Below, one piece after another: positions 33,451 through 41,710 of a stretch of 64,000 bases of DNA (position 1 is the stretch's first letter; each line of letters begins with the position of its first letter). This stretch comes from JAZNQL01 sp045590155. Its GTDB lineage: Bacteria; Bacillota; Clostridia; UMGS1883; UMGS1540. The stretch is from contig JAZNQL010000021.1 in NCBI GenBank assembly GCA_045590155.1, forward strand, positions 16,510-80,509. Direction: 5' to 3'. The notes beneath the pieces are model-generated. The model saw only the letters and a list, made by a program, of their open reading frames with translations, did not search any database and was not told the origin of the DNA. The position numbers were made by a program, and so were the translations under genes.

Positions 33451-34006
33451 GAAAGTTATATGGCTCACAGGCGGAAGCGGAAGCGGAAAGAGTATGGTTG
33501 CGAAGTTTTTTAAAGAACGCGGCTGTACAATAATAGATGCAGACCTGATATCCCATCAAATAATGAAAAAAGGAACCCCGGCTTACAAAGAAACAGTAAA
33601 GGCTTTCGGGGAGGGAATACTTTTTCCTGACGGAGAAATAGACAGAAGGGGTCTTGGTGGAATAATCTTTGAAGATTCAGAAAAAAGAGCCATTTTAAAC
33701 GGAATAACCCATAAGTATATACGCGACGAAATAATCCGTCAAAGCGTTGGCAACGGCGTATTTGTTGTAGATGCACCTTTGCCCGATTTCGGCGTGCCGT
33801 GCGATATGACGATAGTAGTGCATTCCGACAGAGAAACACGCATAAAGCGTATAATGGAAAGAGATAATATCGACAGAAAGTATGCAGAAAACAGGATAGA
33901 ATCACAACCTCTTGAAGAAGAGTATGAAAGATTTGCCGATATAATAATAAATAATTTGGGCGATCCCGAGCAGTTAAGAAAACAAGTCGAGCAGGTGGAA
34001 CTTTGA
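33437..34006 (+). CDS. coaE: Dephospho-CoA kinase
   Basis: CoaE phosphorylates the 3'-hydroxyl of dephospho-CoA, the last step of coenzyme A synthesis. The 189-residue protein opens with a P-loop GGSGSGKS (12-19), followed by IIDADLISHQIM, the substrate-binding region VVDAPLPDFG where many members have DPLL, and the lid segment with RIMERDNIDRKYAENRI. The length is slightly below the usual ~200. It overlaps polA by 14 bp and the lytic transglycosylase gene by 4 bp (TTGA). polA-coaE linkage is common in Firmicutes; the mutM gene often found between them is missing. Confidence 0.9.
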   Translation: MMQNKKVIWLTGGSGSGKSMVAKFFKERGCTIIDADLISHQIMKKGTPAYKETVKAFGEGILFPDGEIDRRGLGGIIFEDSEKRAILNGITHKYIRDEIIRQSVGNGVFVVDAPLPDFGVPCDMTIVVHSDRETRIKRIMERDNIDRKYAENRIESQPLEEEYERFADIIINNLGDPEQLRKQVEQVEL

Positions 34007-34554
34007 AAAAACTTATAAGGTTTATAATTTTTTTACTTATATTGATAATAGCATTAAAAGCCTTTCTACAATTATTTCCATTGCACTACCGTCAAACACT
34101 TGACGAGGCAGCTGTAAAATACGGAATAGACAATACTCTTTTTGCAGCTCTTGTAAAAACAGAAAGCAATTTTAACGAAACAGCAGTTTCAAAAGCAGGA
34201 GCAAAAGGACTTGCACAAATCACAACCGAAACAGCCGAGTGGTGTGCAAATAAAATGGGCTTATCAGAATATGACCTTTTTAACCCTTACGATAATATAG
34301 AGATATCAGCTTTTTATTTTTCTTATCTTCTCGGGCAGTTTGAAGGGGATGAAACTTTAGCTCTGGCAGCATATAACGCAGGGCAGGGCAATGTGTTAAA
34401 ATGGATTTCAACCCCAAAGTATTCGCCTGACGGAAAAACCTTACAGAATATTCCGTTTGAAGAAACCGAAAAATATATCAAAAAAATAAATTTTTATCAA
34501 AAGGTATACCGAAACATATATAAAATATCAGACTATATAAAAAAGGAGATGTAA
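34003..34554 (+). CDS. Membrane-anchored lytic transglycosylase (SLT family)
   Basis: This enzyme cleaves the MurNAc-GlcNAc bond in peptidoglycan with formation of 1,6-anhydro-MurNAc. The 183-residue protein has an N-terminal membrane anchor (FIIFLLILIIALKAFLQLF, residues ~7-25) and one SLT domain (~32-175). Catalytic Glu54 lies in VKTESNFNETAVS; GAKGLAQI and ALAAYNAGQGNV are the other family motifs. It starts with TTG, overlapping the coaE stop (TTGA), with AGGTGG upstream. A terminator that uses its last codons follows. In Clostridia such short anchored forms occur beside coaE; a specific role is not known. Confidence 0.93.
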   Translation: MKKLIRFIIFLLILIIALKAFLQLFPLHYRQTLDEAAVKYGIDNTLFAALVKTESNFNETAVSKAGAKGLAQITTETAEWCANKMGLSEYDLFNPYDNIEISAFYFSYLLGQFEGDETLALAAYNAGQGNVLKWISTPKYSPDGKTLQNIPFEETEKYIKKINFYQKVYRNIYKISDYIKKEM

Positions 34555-34580
34555 AAAATTTTTTTACATCTCCTTTTTTG
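34541..34580 (+). terminator. Terminator of the radC-polA-coaE operon
   Basis: The stem aaaaggagatgtaaaaaa/ttttttacatctcctttt begins in the last codons of the transglycosylase gene and ends in T6. Its arm resembles those at 58420-58459 and, alone, 22380-22396 and 34820-34838. Confidence 0.92.
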
Positions 34581-34593
34581 GGGGATAGGAAAA

Positions 34594-34704
34594 AATGTTT
34601 CATAATGGACAAACTGAGCTACGGCAAGGTGAAGCCTTGCCGTAGCTTGCCCGAAGGCGTACAAAGGTACGTCGAGAGGCGAAGTTTGTTCATAGCAAAA
34701 AACA
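34594..34704. repeat. Hairpin-rich ~110-bp intergenic element (MITE-like or structured RNA)
   Basis: An imperfect terminal inverted repeat of about 20 bp encloses two internal hairpins. The outer arms are atggacaaact (34605 region) and agtttgttcat (34683-34693), extended by atgttt and aaacat. Inside lie an 11-bp stem, ctacggcaagg/ccttgccgtag (34619-34645), and a 5-bp stem, cgtac/gtacg (34659-34672). It has no coding potential. It is GC-richer than its AT-rich flanks. No clear target duplication is visible. The 295 bp without a gene here (34555-34849) hold the terminator, this element and the two palindromes listed next. Confidence 0.6.
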
Positions 34705-34715
34705 TAAATTTTTAA

Positions 34716-34741
34716 GAAAAAATCAAAAAATTGATTTTTTC
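34716..34741. terminator. Palindromic hairpin, possible bidirectional terminator
   Basis: An 11-bp perfect stem (gaaaaaatcaa/ttgattttttc) with loop aaaa. It is T-rich on both strands and can end the AspT-type operon on the minus strand. A second AT-rich stem (ctaatttat/ataaattag, 34745-34768) lies 3 bp away. Confidence 0.55.
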
Positions 34742-34849
34742 GACCTAATTTATCTGTTTATAAATTAGACTTACAAAGTATTTTTCATATATTTATTTGT
34801 TTTTTGCGGTCTGGACTTTTTTTACATCCCCTTTTCGTTTTATTTTATT

Positions 34850-36112
34850 TTAGAATAATATTATAAGAAACTGTGATACTAAAACAACTGCTATAAGTGC
34901 GATAGGATAAGTAGCCGCATAAGCTGCTGCAACATCTTCTGTTCCGGCAACATTAATCAGCGTTCCAAGAGCAGGTGTACTTGTCATACCGCCCGTAATT
35001 GAACCAAGATTATTAAGTAAGCTGAGTTTTAATACATATTTTGCAAACAAATATCCAACTATTAACGGGAATATGGTCATAATAATGCCATAAACAAAAT
35101 ACATCGGGTCAAAGTTTGCTACAAATTCTGCACCGCCCGGGATACCTGCACCAACAAGGAAAAGGATAAGCCCTAATTCTCTGAAAAGCTTAAGTGTGCT
35201 CTGGGTGGGCATAATACTTATAGGGCCGATTTTACCAAAATGGCCGAGAATCAAGCTCATAAGCAGACAGCCGCCAGTAGTTGTAAGTGAAAAGCATGTT
35301 CCTGACAACCCTGCAGAAGAAAGAGGTATTTTTATCTGACCTATAATTGTGCCGAGAATTGCTGCAAGGCAGAATCCTGCAATGCCCATATGGTCAATTT
35401 CAAACAATTTACGCTGTGCTTTTTCATCTTTGTTTGCCGTCTCAATAACAATTTTTGCACGTTCTTCAGCCATATTCGCTTTTGCTAATTTAGGTATAAT
35501 CTGTACAAAAAGCACAACACCAACCACACCGAAAATATAAGCAATACCATGTCCTACTGAAACAAGACCTGTAAATTCTTCTGCAACAGTTGCTTTAGCT
35601 GCAGAAAAAGCAGGCGTTGATGTGAGCGAACCTGAAAGCAAGCCTACAATCATTGCAACAAATCCATCCTGACTTTCGATTGTCGCACCATAGCCGAGTA
35701 TCTCCCCTGCATATATGCAGGCAGCAGCTGAAATACCACCGGCAAGTATTATAATTAACCCTAAAAGCACATAAGACTTAAAGTTTTTCTTAAAGTTGCC
35801 AAAAAACTTAGGACCTGCTATATAGCCTACCGATGTTACAAAAAGAATAAGACCAAGACTTTCAATAATTGAAAGCCCACCTGAAAAATCATAGGGTTTT
35901 GAGGATGTCGCAAACAAGAGAGCTCCAGTTTCATTTACATTAAAGAACAATGCACCAAAAAGCAAGGCTATAATGAATACTCCTGCATCGCCAAGTGATA
36001 TGCCTTTAATTGTTATTCTTCCAAGAAGATATCCTAAAAGAAGAACACTGAAAACAACAAATAATAGTGTATAAATATTATTTATTGAAATAACTCCGTT
36101 CAGAAAACTCAT
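34850..36112 (-). CDS. AspT/YidE-family exchanger, candidate succinate/dicarboxylate antiporter
   Basis: This 420-residue membrane protein has two homologous halves of five to six helices, the plan of the aspartate:alanine exchanger (AAEx) family. The duplicated motif is visible twice: GLLSGSLTSTPAFSAA (residues ~155-170) and GSITGGMTSTPALGTL (~372-387). Family members include AspT (aspartate/alanine) and Corynebacterium SucE (succinate export). It lacks the RCK domains of the long YidE type between the halves. It is the last gene, 18 bp after the fumarate-reductase flavoprotein, so export of succinate, perhaps in exchange for aspartate, malate or fumarate, is the best inference. The start ATG 36112 follows GGAGG. 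Confidence 0.75.
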   Translation of the reverse strand: MSFLNGVISINNIYTLLFVVFSVLLLGYLLGRITIKGISLGDAGVFIIALLFGALFFNVNETGALLFATSSKPYDFSGGLSIIESLGLILFVTSVGYIAGPKFFGNFKKNFKSYVLLGLIIILAGGISAAACIYAGEILGYGATIESQDGFVAMIVGLLSGSLTSTPAFSAAKATVAEEFTGLVSVGHGIAYIFGVVGVVLFVQIIPKLAKANMAEERAKIVIETANKDEKAQRKLFEIDHMGIAGFCLAAILGTIIGQIKIPLSSAGLSGTCFSLTTTGGCLLMSLILGHFGKIGPISIMPTQSTLKLFRELGLILFLVGAGIPGGAEFVANFDPMYFVYGIIMTIFPLIVGYLFAKYVLKLSLLNNLGSITGGMTSTPALGTLINVAGTEDVAAAYAATYPIALIAVVLVSQFLIILF

Positions 36113-36130
36113 TCTATTACCTCCGTAAAT

Positions 36131-37738
36131 TTAAATTTCGCTCTGTTTTCTTGTGTAATCAGGTAAAAGTTTTGGCGAAACAGCATTTGTTTCAATTCCT
36201 GCATCGCTACGCTCTTTGTCAAACTTCTTTATATGGTCCAAAGTCATAGTTCCTACTTTAGTATTTTTAGCACATTCTGCGGCATTTTTACCTGCACTTC
36301 TGCCAAAAACAATAATATCAAGTAAAGAGTTACCCATAAGTCTGTTTCTGCCGTGAATACCGCCAACAGCTTCGCCTGCAACAAAAAGATTTTCAATATT
36401 TGTTGTCATACAGTTGTCGTTTATGTCTAATCCGCCGTTCTGGTAGTGAAGGGTAGGATATACCAAAATAGGTTCACGTCTTATGTCAATACCGTAGTTT
36501 GCAAACATACGCATCATAGCAGGTATGCGAGCTTCAATAGTGCCTTCTCCACCTATTTTTTCAATCATGGGAGTATCAAGCCATACAGCATTTCCGTCGC
36601 CTGTTTCTACGCCATTTTCGCGGTCAGAACATTCACGGATAATAGAAGCCGCCGCAACATCTCTTGTTTCAAGAGGATGCATAAATACTTTACCCTCGCG
36701 GTTTATAAGCTTTGCACCGAGAGAACGAACCTTTTCAGTAACAAGAGCACCAAAAATCTGTTGAGGGAAAGCAACACCGGTGGGATGATATTGCAAAGTT
36801 TCTGCATATAAAAGTTTAGCACCTGCTCTGTAACCCAAAACAAGACCATCAGCCGTAGCACCGTAATGGTTTGAGGTGGGGAATCCCTGGTAGTGCATTC
36901 TGCCCGCACCGCCTGTTGCGATAATAACAGTTTTTGCACGTGCCACCATAAGCTCTTTTGTTTCCATATTCATTAAAACGGCACCGCAAGCCTTGCCTTT
37001 GTCATCTAAAATAAGTTCAATGGCAGAAGTAAAGTCCACAACGGGAATTTGTCTGTTCAAAACTTCATCACGCAAGGTTCTCATAATTTCAGCACCCGAG
37101 TAATCCTTTGCCGCGTGCATTCTCTTTCGAGAAGTACCGCCGCCGTGAGTAGTTATCATAGTGCCATCTTCAGCCTTGTCAAATTCAACACCAAGCTCAT
37201 TTAACCATAAAATAGCATCAGGAGCATCGCAAACAAGTTTTGATAAAAGCTCACGCTTTGCAGCAAAATGACCGCCGCCAAATGCGTCTAAAAAATGTAT
37301 AGCAGGGGAATCGTTTGGCTTGTCAGCTGCCTGAATACCGCCTTCGGCCATCATAGTATTTGCGTCGCCCATTCGAAGCTTTGTTACAATCATAACATTT
37401 GCATTTTTGTTATGAGCTTCAATAGCAGCAGAACAACCTGCGCCGCCACCGCCTATAATAAGAACATCAACATCGTATGTAACAGAAGATAAGTCAATAT
37501 CTTCTGGTGCAATTCTGCTGTGTGCCTGCAATATTTCGCAAAGCTCTTTGGGAACCTTATCTCCCTTGTTAGGACCTATTTTAAGCTCCGAAAATTCACT
37601 TTTCTTATGGTCGGGATGATATGCTGCCAAAAGTTCTTCTTTTTGAGCTGCAGTCATTCTTTCGGGCTCATAAGCAATGTTTGCTTCTCTGGCTGCTTCA
37701 ACAGCCTTCAAAGATTCCTGAAATTCTTTTGAATACAT
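36131..37738 (-). CDS. Soluble fumarate reductase/succinate dehydrogenase-type flavoprotein
   Basis: This FAD protein interconverts fumarate and succinate. The 535 residues carry an unusual N-terminal extension (~1-88), the FAD site DVLIIGGGGAG (91-101), and the catalytic landmarks GGGTSRKRMHA, LQYHPTGV, TEKVRSLG, HYQNGGLD and GRNRLMGNSLLD, which together hold the substrate histidines and arginines. The histidine that binds FAD covalently in FrdA/SdhA (in the sequence SHTVAAEGG) is Asn127 here (ANTMMAEGG), so FAD should be non-covalent. L-aspartate oxidase is an alternative reading, but the iron-sulfur partner directly upstream (14 bp) favours fumarate reductase. GGGAGG precedes ATG 37738. 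No membrane subunit gene is present. Confidence 0.85.
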   Translation of the reverse strand: MYSKEFQESLKAVEAAREANIAYEPERMTAAQKEELLAAYHPDHKKSEFSELKIGPNKGDKVPKELCEILQAHSRIAPEDIDLSSVTYDVDVLIIGGGGAGCSAAIEAHNKNANVMIVTKLRMGDANTMMAEGGIQAADKPNDSPAIHFLDAFGGGHFAAKRELLSKLVCDAPDAILWLNELGVEFDKAEDGTMITTHGGGTSRKRMHAAKDYSGAEIMRTLRDEVLNRQIPVVDFTSAIELILDDKGKACGAVLMNMETKELMVARAKTVIIATGGAGRMHYQGFPTSNHYGATADGLVLGYRAGAKLLYAETLQYHPTGVAFPQQIFGALVTEKVRSLGAKLINREGKVFMHPLETRDVAAASIIRECSDRENGVETGDGNAVWLDTPMIEKIGGEGTIEARIPAMMRMFANYGIDIRREPILVYPTLHYQNGGLDINDNCMTTNIENLFVAGEAVGGIHGRNRLMGNSLLDIIVFGRSAGKNAAECAKNTKVGTMTLDHIKKFDKERSDAGIETNAVSPKLLPDYTRKQSEI

Positions 37739-37752
37739 AAAATCATCCTCCC

Positions 37753-38427
37753 TTACTTTTCAATGTCACGGTTATTATATAAATCTTTTAATTCTTCAAC
37801 AGGCTTACCCATCAAAGCTTCTATTAAATCGTTAAAATCGCCGTTTTCAATTTCTTTTACACGGTTTTTAAGATGCTCGGTTTTAGGAGCTAAATACTTG
37901 CCGTTAATTCTTCTTGCAAGCATAGCAACCTGGGGATGAGAAATACCCGCAGGACATCTTGAAGAACAGCATCCACACATTACACAGTCAAAAGATTCTT
38001 CTGCACACTTTTCAAATTCGCCACGTTGAGCATAAGCAATGTACTGCATAACATCAAGACTCTGCGTACACGACTTTGTGCAAGCATTACATCCAACACA
38101 GGCATATATTTCGGGGTAAAGCTGCATCATAACCTGTTGAGATACAGAAATCTTTTCAATATCATAAACCTGTTTTACAAGCGGGAAAAAGGGGAGAGTA
38201 GCAATATACATACCGTCTATAACCTTTGTCTGGCAAGCAAGACAGGATTTAAGAGTACTTTCGCCTTTAATGCGGTAAATAGTGGCACAAGCCCCGCAAA
38301 AGCCATTTCTGCAACCGCAACCGCGTACAAGCTGATATCCCGAGTATTCCATAGCACGCATTATTGTTAAATTATCCGGCACCTCATACTTTTTGCCGAA
38401 AAGATAAATATTTACCATATTTTCCAT
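37753..38427 (-). CDS. Fumarate reductase-type iron-sulfur subunit (TfrB/FrdB-like, no CCG domain)
   Basis: This 224-residue electron-transfer protein links a donor to the flavoprotein. The N-terminal domain (~1-95) has plant-type [2Fe-2S] ligands Cys39, Cys44, Cys47 and a fourth at Cys62 or Cys65. The C-terminal domain has two CxxCxxCxxxC sets: Cys110/113/116/120 and Cys148/151/154/158, i.e. two [4Fe-4S] sites instead of the [4Fe-4S]+[3Fe-4S] pair usual in membrane FrdB. It resembles the first half of TfrB of methanogens and lacks its CCG (HdrB-like) half, which is encoded separately at 44094. The C-terminal ~50 residues are helical and charged. Its place between the FlxA-like protein and the flavoprotein fits a connector role. 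Confidence 0.82.
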   Translation of the reverse strand: MENMVNIYLFGKKYEVPDNLTIMRAMEYSGYQLVRGCGCRNGFCGACATIYRIKGESTLKSCLACQTKVIDGMYIATLPFFPLVKQVYDIEKISVSQQVMMQLYPEIYACVGCNACTKSCTQSLDVMQYIAYAQRGEFEKCAEESFDCVMCGCCSSRCPAGISHPQVAMLARRINGKYLAPKTEHLKNRVKEIENGDFNDLIEALMGKPVEELKDLYNNRDIEK

Positions 38428-38445
38428 AACGTATATTCTCCCTCC

Positions 38446-39279
38446 TTAATATTCGTCCGGAAGCTGATCCAGTTCATCACAACGGAAAACAGGTCCGTCC
38501 TTACAAACATATTTTGCACCTACATTACATCTTCCACATTTTCCTACACCGCACTTCATTCTGAGTTCGAGTGTAGTATAAACCTGTGTTTTGTCAAACC
38601 CTAAAGAGCACAGAGCATCCAAAGTAAATTTAATCATAATTGGAGGTCCGCACAAAACAGCAGTTTTATTTGTATCAAAGTTCAGCTCTTTTACAAAATT
38701 TGGTACAAATCCAACATGACCATCCCAAGCCTCTTCAGCGTTATCAATAGTTAAATGGACTGAAACGCCCGAGTCTTTAGACCATTCATCAATAATTTCT
38801 TTATAATCAAGCAAATCAGCCTTACTTCTTGAACCGTAAACAATATCAATTTTTCCGTATCTGTCACGGTAATGACGGCAGTAGTTTATAACAGAACGTA
38901 AGGGTGCAAGCCCAACACCGCCTGCAATAAACAAAAGGTCTTTTCCCGCAAAAACATCATCCACAGGGAAAGGTTTTCCGTAAGGTCCTCTTATTGTAAT
39001 TTGCTGACCTTCTTCGGCATTATGTAACCAATCGGTTACACAACCGCATTTTTTAATCGAAAACTCCATAAATTCTTCATTTGTAGGGGAGGAAGTAATC
39101 GAAAACATTGCTTCGCCAACTCCCGGGATTGAAAGCATAGCACACTGACCGGGCCTGTGATTGAAAGCTTTTTTCCCTTCAGGGGTAACAACCCTGAAGG
39201 TCTTTATATCTGGCGTATCAATACGAACATCTGTAATAACACCTATTTTGGGGATTAAAGTTTCTTCATAATTACTCAC
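38446..39279 (-). CDS. FlxA/AsrB-like NAD(P)H-binding flavoprotein
   Basis: The 277-residue protein is of the ferredoxin-NADP reductase superfamily, close to AsrB, hydrogenase gamma and FlxA. FAD binding is shown by HRPGQCAML and FSITSSP, the nicotinamide site by GPYGKPF, LLFIAGGVGLAPLRS and VYGSRSKADLL. A C-terminal [2Fe-2S] site has Cys243, Cys248, Cys251 and Cys259. In Flx-Hdr complexes this subunit takes electrons from NADH. It starts with GTG 39279 (GGAGGG 7 bases upstream), overlapping the preceding gene by 8 bp. NADH or NADPH preference cannot be decided by eye. Confidence 0.85.
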   Translation of the reverse strand: MSNYEETLIPKIGVITDVRIDTPDIKTFRVVTPEGKKAFNHRPGQCAMLSIPGVGEAMFSITSSPTNEEFMEFSIKKCGCVTDWLHNAEEGQQITIRGPYGKPFPVDDVFAGKDLLFIAGGVGLAPLRSVINYCRHYRDRYGKIDIVYGSRSKADLLDYKEIIDEWSKDSGVSVHLTIDNAEEAWDGHVGFVPNFVKELNFDTNKTAVLCGPPIMIKFTLDALCSLGFDKTQVYTTLELRMKCGVGKCGRCNVGAKYVCKDGPVFRCDELDQLPDEY

Positions 39280-40297
39280 TTATTTTCCCTCCAAATCTTT
39301 TCATTACTTTTGCAATATTCATAGATATAGGACACTTTGCAAGACATCTTCCGCAACCTACGCACGAGAATAAGCCGTCATTATTTTCGGGATAATAGAC
39401 TAGCTTGTGCATAAAACGCTGACGGAAACGCTCTTTCTGTGTAAGTCTGTTGTTGCCGTGAGCCATTTTTGTAAATTCCGAAAACATACAAGAGTCCCAA
39501 CAACGGAATCTTTTTATTCCGTGGCCTGTATCAAAATCCTTTATGTCATAACATTGACATGTGGGGCAAACATAAGTACAGGTTCCGCAACCGAGACAGT
39601 TTTCCGAAAGAGAATCCCATAACGGGTCATCAAACAATTCTTTAGTTTTACCACCACCAAAAGCAGTAGTTTTTAAATCTTTGAGGGGTAACTTTTCAAG
39701 ACGCTCTTTTATAAGAGTTTTTTGTTTTTCTACAACTTCAGAATCAACCTGCTCAAATAAATCTTCTAAAGAAGCAAGCAAAGCTTCTCCCTTTTCTGTT
39801 TTAGCATCAAAGTAAAAAGCATCTTGTGTTTTAAAGCACTCAATATCTCCCGAAGGGTTTGCCGCATCAATACTAAACGTAGTACAAAAGCAGGTTTCTG
39901 CGGGCTTTGTGCAGGCAAGAGATATTATTAAAGCGTGCTCACGTCTGTTTTTGTAGTAAGTATCAATGGGATCTGCAAGAAAAACTCTGTCTAAAACATC
40001 AAAGCTTTTAACATCGCAGGCACGTACACCAAAAATTACAAAATCTTCGTTTTCGCATCTTGAGTCAATAACGTCTATTTTCTTACCCTGCATTTTAAAT
40101 TCCATAAGATTTTCAGTTTGCGGGAAGAAAAAGTCTTTTGCGCTTCTGTTTGTGTTCAAAGCATCCGAAATATTTACTCCTTCTTGCCAAAGCTTAAATT
40201 CGGCACCGCCTTCAGTGTCGATAGGCAAATACAAAGACATTTTATCGCTGATGGCAGCAAAAAAAGCATCAAGCTTATCAGATAATAATTTACGCAT
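39272..40297 (-). CDS. AsrA/FlxBC-like 4Fe-4S electron-transfer protein (first copy)
   Basis: This 341-residue iron-sulfur protein is of the AsrA/sulfhydrogenase beta group, the kind of subunit called FlxB or FlxC. The N-terminal ~210 residues have the group-specific fold (CDVKSFDVLDRVFLAD, ACTKPAETCFCTTF). The C-terminal region has two clusters, CLGCGTCTYVCPTCQC and CVGCGRCLAKCP. It is 25-30% like its neighbour upstream only by visual impression, so the two look like a tandem duplication. ATG 40297 is chosen: it follows GAGGTG, while longer in-frame options overlap that site. It overlaps its neighbours at both ends. It probably conducts electrons from the FlxA-like flavoprotein to the HdrA. 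Confidence 0.8.
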   Translation of the reverse strand: MRKLLSDKLDAFFAAISDKMSLYLPIDTEGGAEFKLWQEGVNISDALNTNRSAKDFFFPQTENLMEFKMQGKKIDVIDSRCENEDFVIFGVRACDVKSFDVLDRVFLADPIDTYYKNRREHALIISLACTKPAETCFCTTFSIDAANPSGDIECFKTQDAFYFDAKTEKGEALLASLEDLFEQVDSEVVEKQKTLIKERLEKLPLKDLKTTAFGGGKTKELFDDPLWDSLSENCLGCGTCTYVCPTCQCYDIKDFDTGHGIKRFRCWDSCMFSEFTKMAHGNNRLTQKERFRQRFMHKLVYYPENNDGLFSCVGCGRCLAKCPISMNIAKVMKRFGGKISE

Positions 40298-41282
40298 TAC
40301 CATCACCTCTTTCAAAAGCTTCAGAAGGTTCTAAATCATCTAAAGTATAGTTAATAAGGGGAGAACGGCTTCCGGCTTCTTCGCCTGCCTGATAATCTCC
40401 GTAAAATTCATTTATATCTTTAATGAATTTTCTATTCAATAAATGCAACGGAATTCTCTGCGGGCAAACTCTTGAACACTGTCCGCAATCTGTGCATCTT
40501 CCTGCAACGTGAAAAGCACGTATAATATGGAACATTTTTTCTTCAAAGCTGTTAGATGCGGCTTTGTTTTCCACTCCTGATTTAGGGTTATCAAAAACAC
40601 ATTTTTCACAGGTGCAAGCAGGACATACATCACGGCATGCATTGCATCTTATACAACGTGAGAGTTCATTCTGCCAAAAAGCAAATCGCTCATCAGGAGT
40701 CATTTTTTCAAGAGCTTCAACTTCGTCAAAACGCTTGGAGTCAATAACTTCGCCTTCGTCACCTAAAAGCTCATCATAAGCTACACATTTTTTTGATTTG
40801 CAGTTTTTGCAGCCTTCTAAAAGTACGTCACTGCGTTTAAGTGAAATCTCTCCGTCATAAAGAGTGCTAACAGTGATGTTTTCTCCATCTGTTTTTACGG
40901 AAGTAAAGCTGTCGCATTTTTTCTTTAATAAATCAGCATCAAGCATTCCTTCACAGGGAATACCTACAACGTATACCTTTTCTCTGTCAAAACGGTGTTC
41001 AGTCAAAAGCTGATTAAAGCTATAAGTATCACAAGGCTTTAAAAATACTAAAACCTTTTTATCGCTTTTTTCAGTTTCAGATATTAAGTATTTCGAGAAG
41101 TTTGCACCGCAAAAATCTCCCCATACAAAATTTTCTTTAAGGTCATCTGTGTCAAAAAACACAGCAGGAGTAATATCGTAGCAAAATTCGCCCTTTCTCC
41201 AACCCAGAACACGGTCAACGGTGGAGTTTTTCAGTAATTCTTCTGCTTTATTAAGGAGAATTTCTTGTGTTATTTTTTGCAT
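40290..41282 (-). CDS. AsrA/FlxBC-like 4Fe-4S electron-transfer protein (second copy)
   Basis: This is a 330-residue relative of the preceding entry with the same layout. The N-terminal domain has NFVWGDFCGANFSKYL and LKPCDTYSFNQLLTEHRFD; then come a cysteine pair region (GCKNCKSKKC) and two clusters, CIRCNACRDVCPACTCEKC and CTDCGQCSRVCP. It starts inside the FlxD gene (13-bp overlap) at ATG 41282 and ends inside the next gene, so translation is coupled. Flx-Hdr systems of sulfate reducers carry two such proteins (FlxB and FlxC) side by side, which matches. I cannot say which of the two is the B or C equivalent. Confidence 0.8.
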   Translation of the reverse strand: MQKITQEILLNKAEELLKNSTVDRVLGWRKGEFCYDITPAVFFDTDDLKENFVWGDFCGANFSKYLISETEKSDKKVLVFLKPCDTYSFNQLLTEHRFDREKVYVVGIPCEGMLDADLLKKKCDSFTSVKTDGENITVSTLYDGEISLKRSDVLLEGCKNCKSKKCVAYDELLGDEGEVIDSKRFDEVEALEKMTPDERFAFWQNELSRCIRCNACRDVCPACTCEKCVFDNPKSGVENKAASNSFEEKMFHIIRAFHVAGRCTDCGQCSRVCPQRIPLHLLNRKFIKDINEFYGDYQAGEEAGSRSPLINYTLDDLEPSEAFERGDGNA

Positions 41283-41710
41283 CTTAAATCCTCCAATCTT
41301 TTATTTTCGCCTAAAGCTGCAACGGTTTCGCAAAATTCTGTCATAGTAGCAGCAAATTTTGCGCCTTCAGCAGCTGATACCCATTCAACTCTGGTTCTTT
41401 CTCTTTCAATACCTAAATAATCAAGCATAGAGAATAAAAGAGTCATGCGGCGGCGGGTATAATAGTTTCCGGATGTATAATGACAATCGCCTGGATGACA
41501 ACCGCAAATAATCACACCGTCAGCACCTCTCTGAAAAGCGCGTAAAATGTAAGAGGAATTAACGCGGCAAGAACAGGGAACACGGATAATTTTAACATCA
41601 GCAGGATAAGCAAGTCGGTTATTTCCTGCTAAATCGGCACCCGCATACGAACACCAGTTGCAACAAAATGCAACAATAAGAGGTTTATAGGAACCATTAT
41701 TTAACGACAT
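41270..41710 (-). CDS. MvhD/FlxD-like iron-sulfur protein linking to HdrA
   Basis: This 146-residue protein is of the F420-non-reducing hydrogenase delta-subunit family (MvhD), also called FlxD. In MvhADG-HdrABC it holds a [2Fe-2S] cluster and joins the electron-donating module to HdrA. Seen are the opening IVAFCCNWCSYAGADLAG, the IRVPCSCRVNSSYILRAF segment and the CGCHPGDCHYTSGNYY motif, with all conserved cysteines. It overlaps HdrA by 10 bp. The order hdrA-flxD is as in other Flx-Hdr clusters. GGAGGT lies upstream of ATG 41710. Confidence 0.93.
   Translation of the reverse strand: MSLNNGSYKPLIVAFCCNWCSYAGADLAGNNRLAYPADVKIIRVPCSCRVNSSYILRAFQRGADGVIICGCHPGDCHYTSGNYYTRRRMTLLFSMLDYLGIERERTRVEWVSAAEGAKFAATMTEFCETVAALGENKRLEDLRCKK

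Noticed and set aside
36446..36811. Long plus-strand reading frame opposite the fumarate-reductase flavoprotein gene
   Set aside because: It lies wholly inside the conserved gene, has no ribosome site and a composition typical of an antisense shadow.
36131..37738. L-aspartate oxidase (NadB) as identity of the flavoprotein
   Set aside because: The lack of covalent-FAD histidine fits NadB, but the coupled iron-sulfur subunit, the fumarate-type substrate motifs and the fumarase neighbour favour fumarate reductase.
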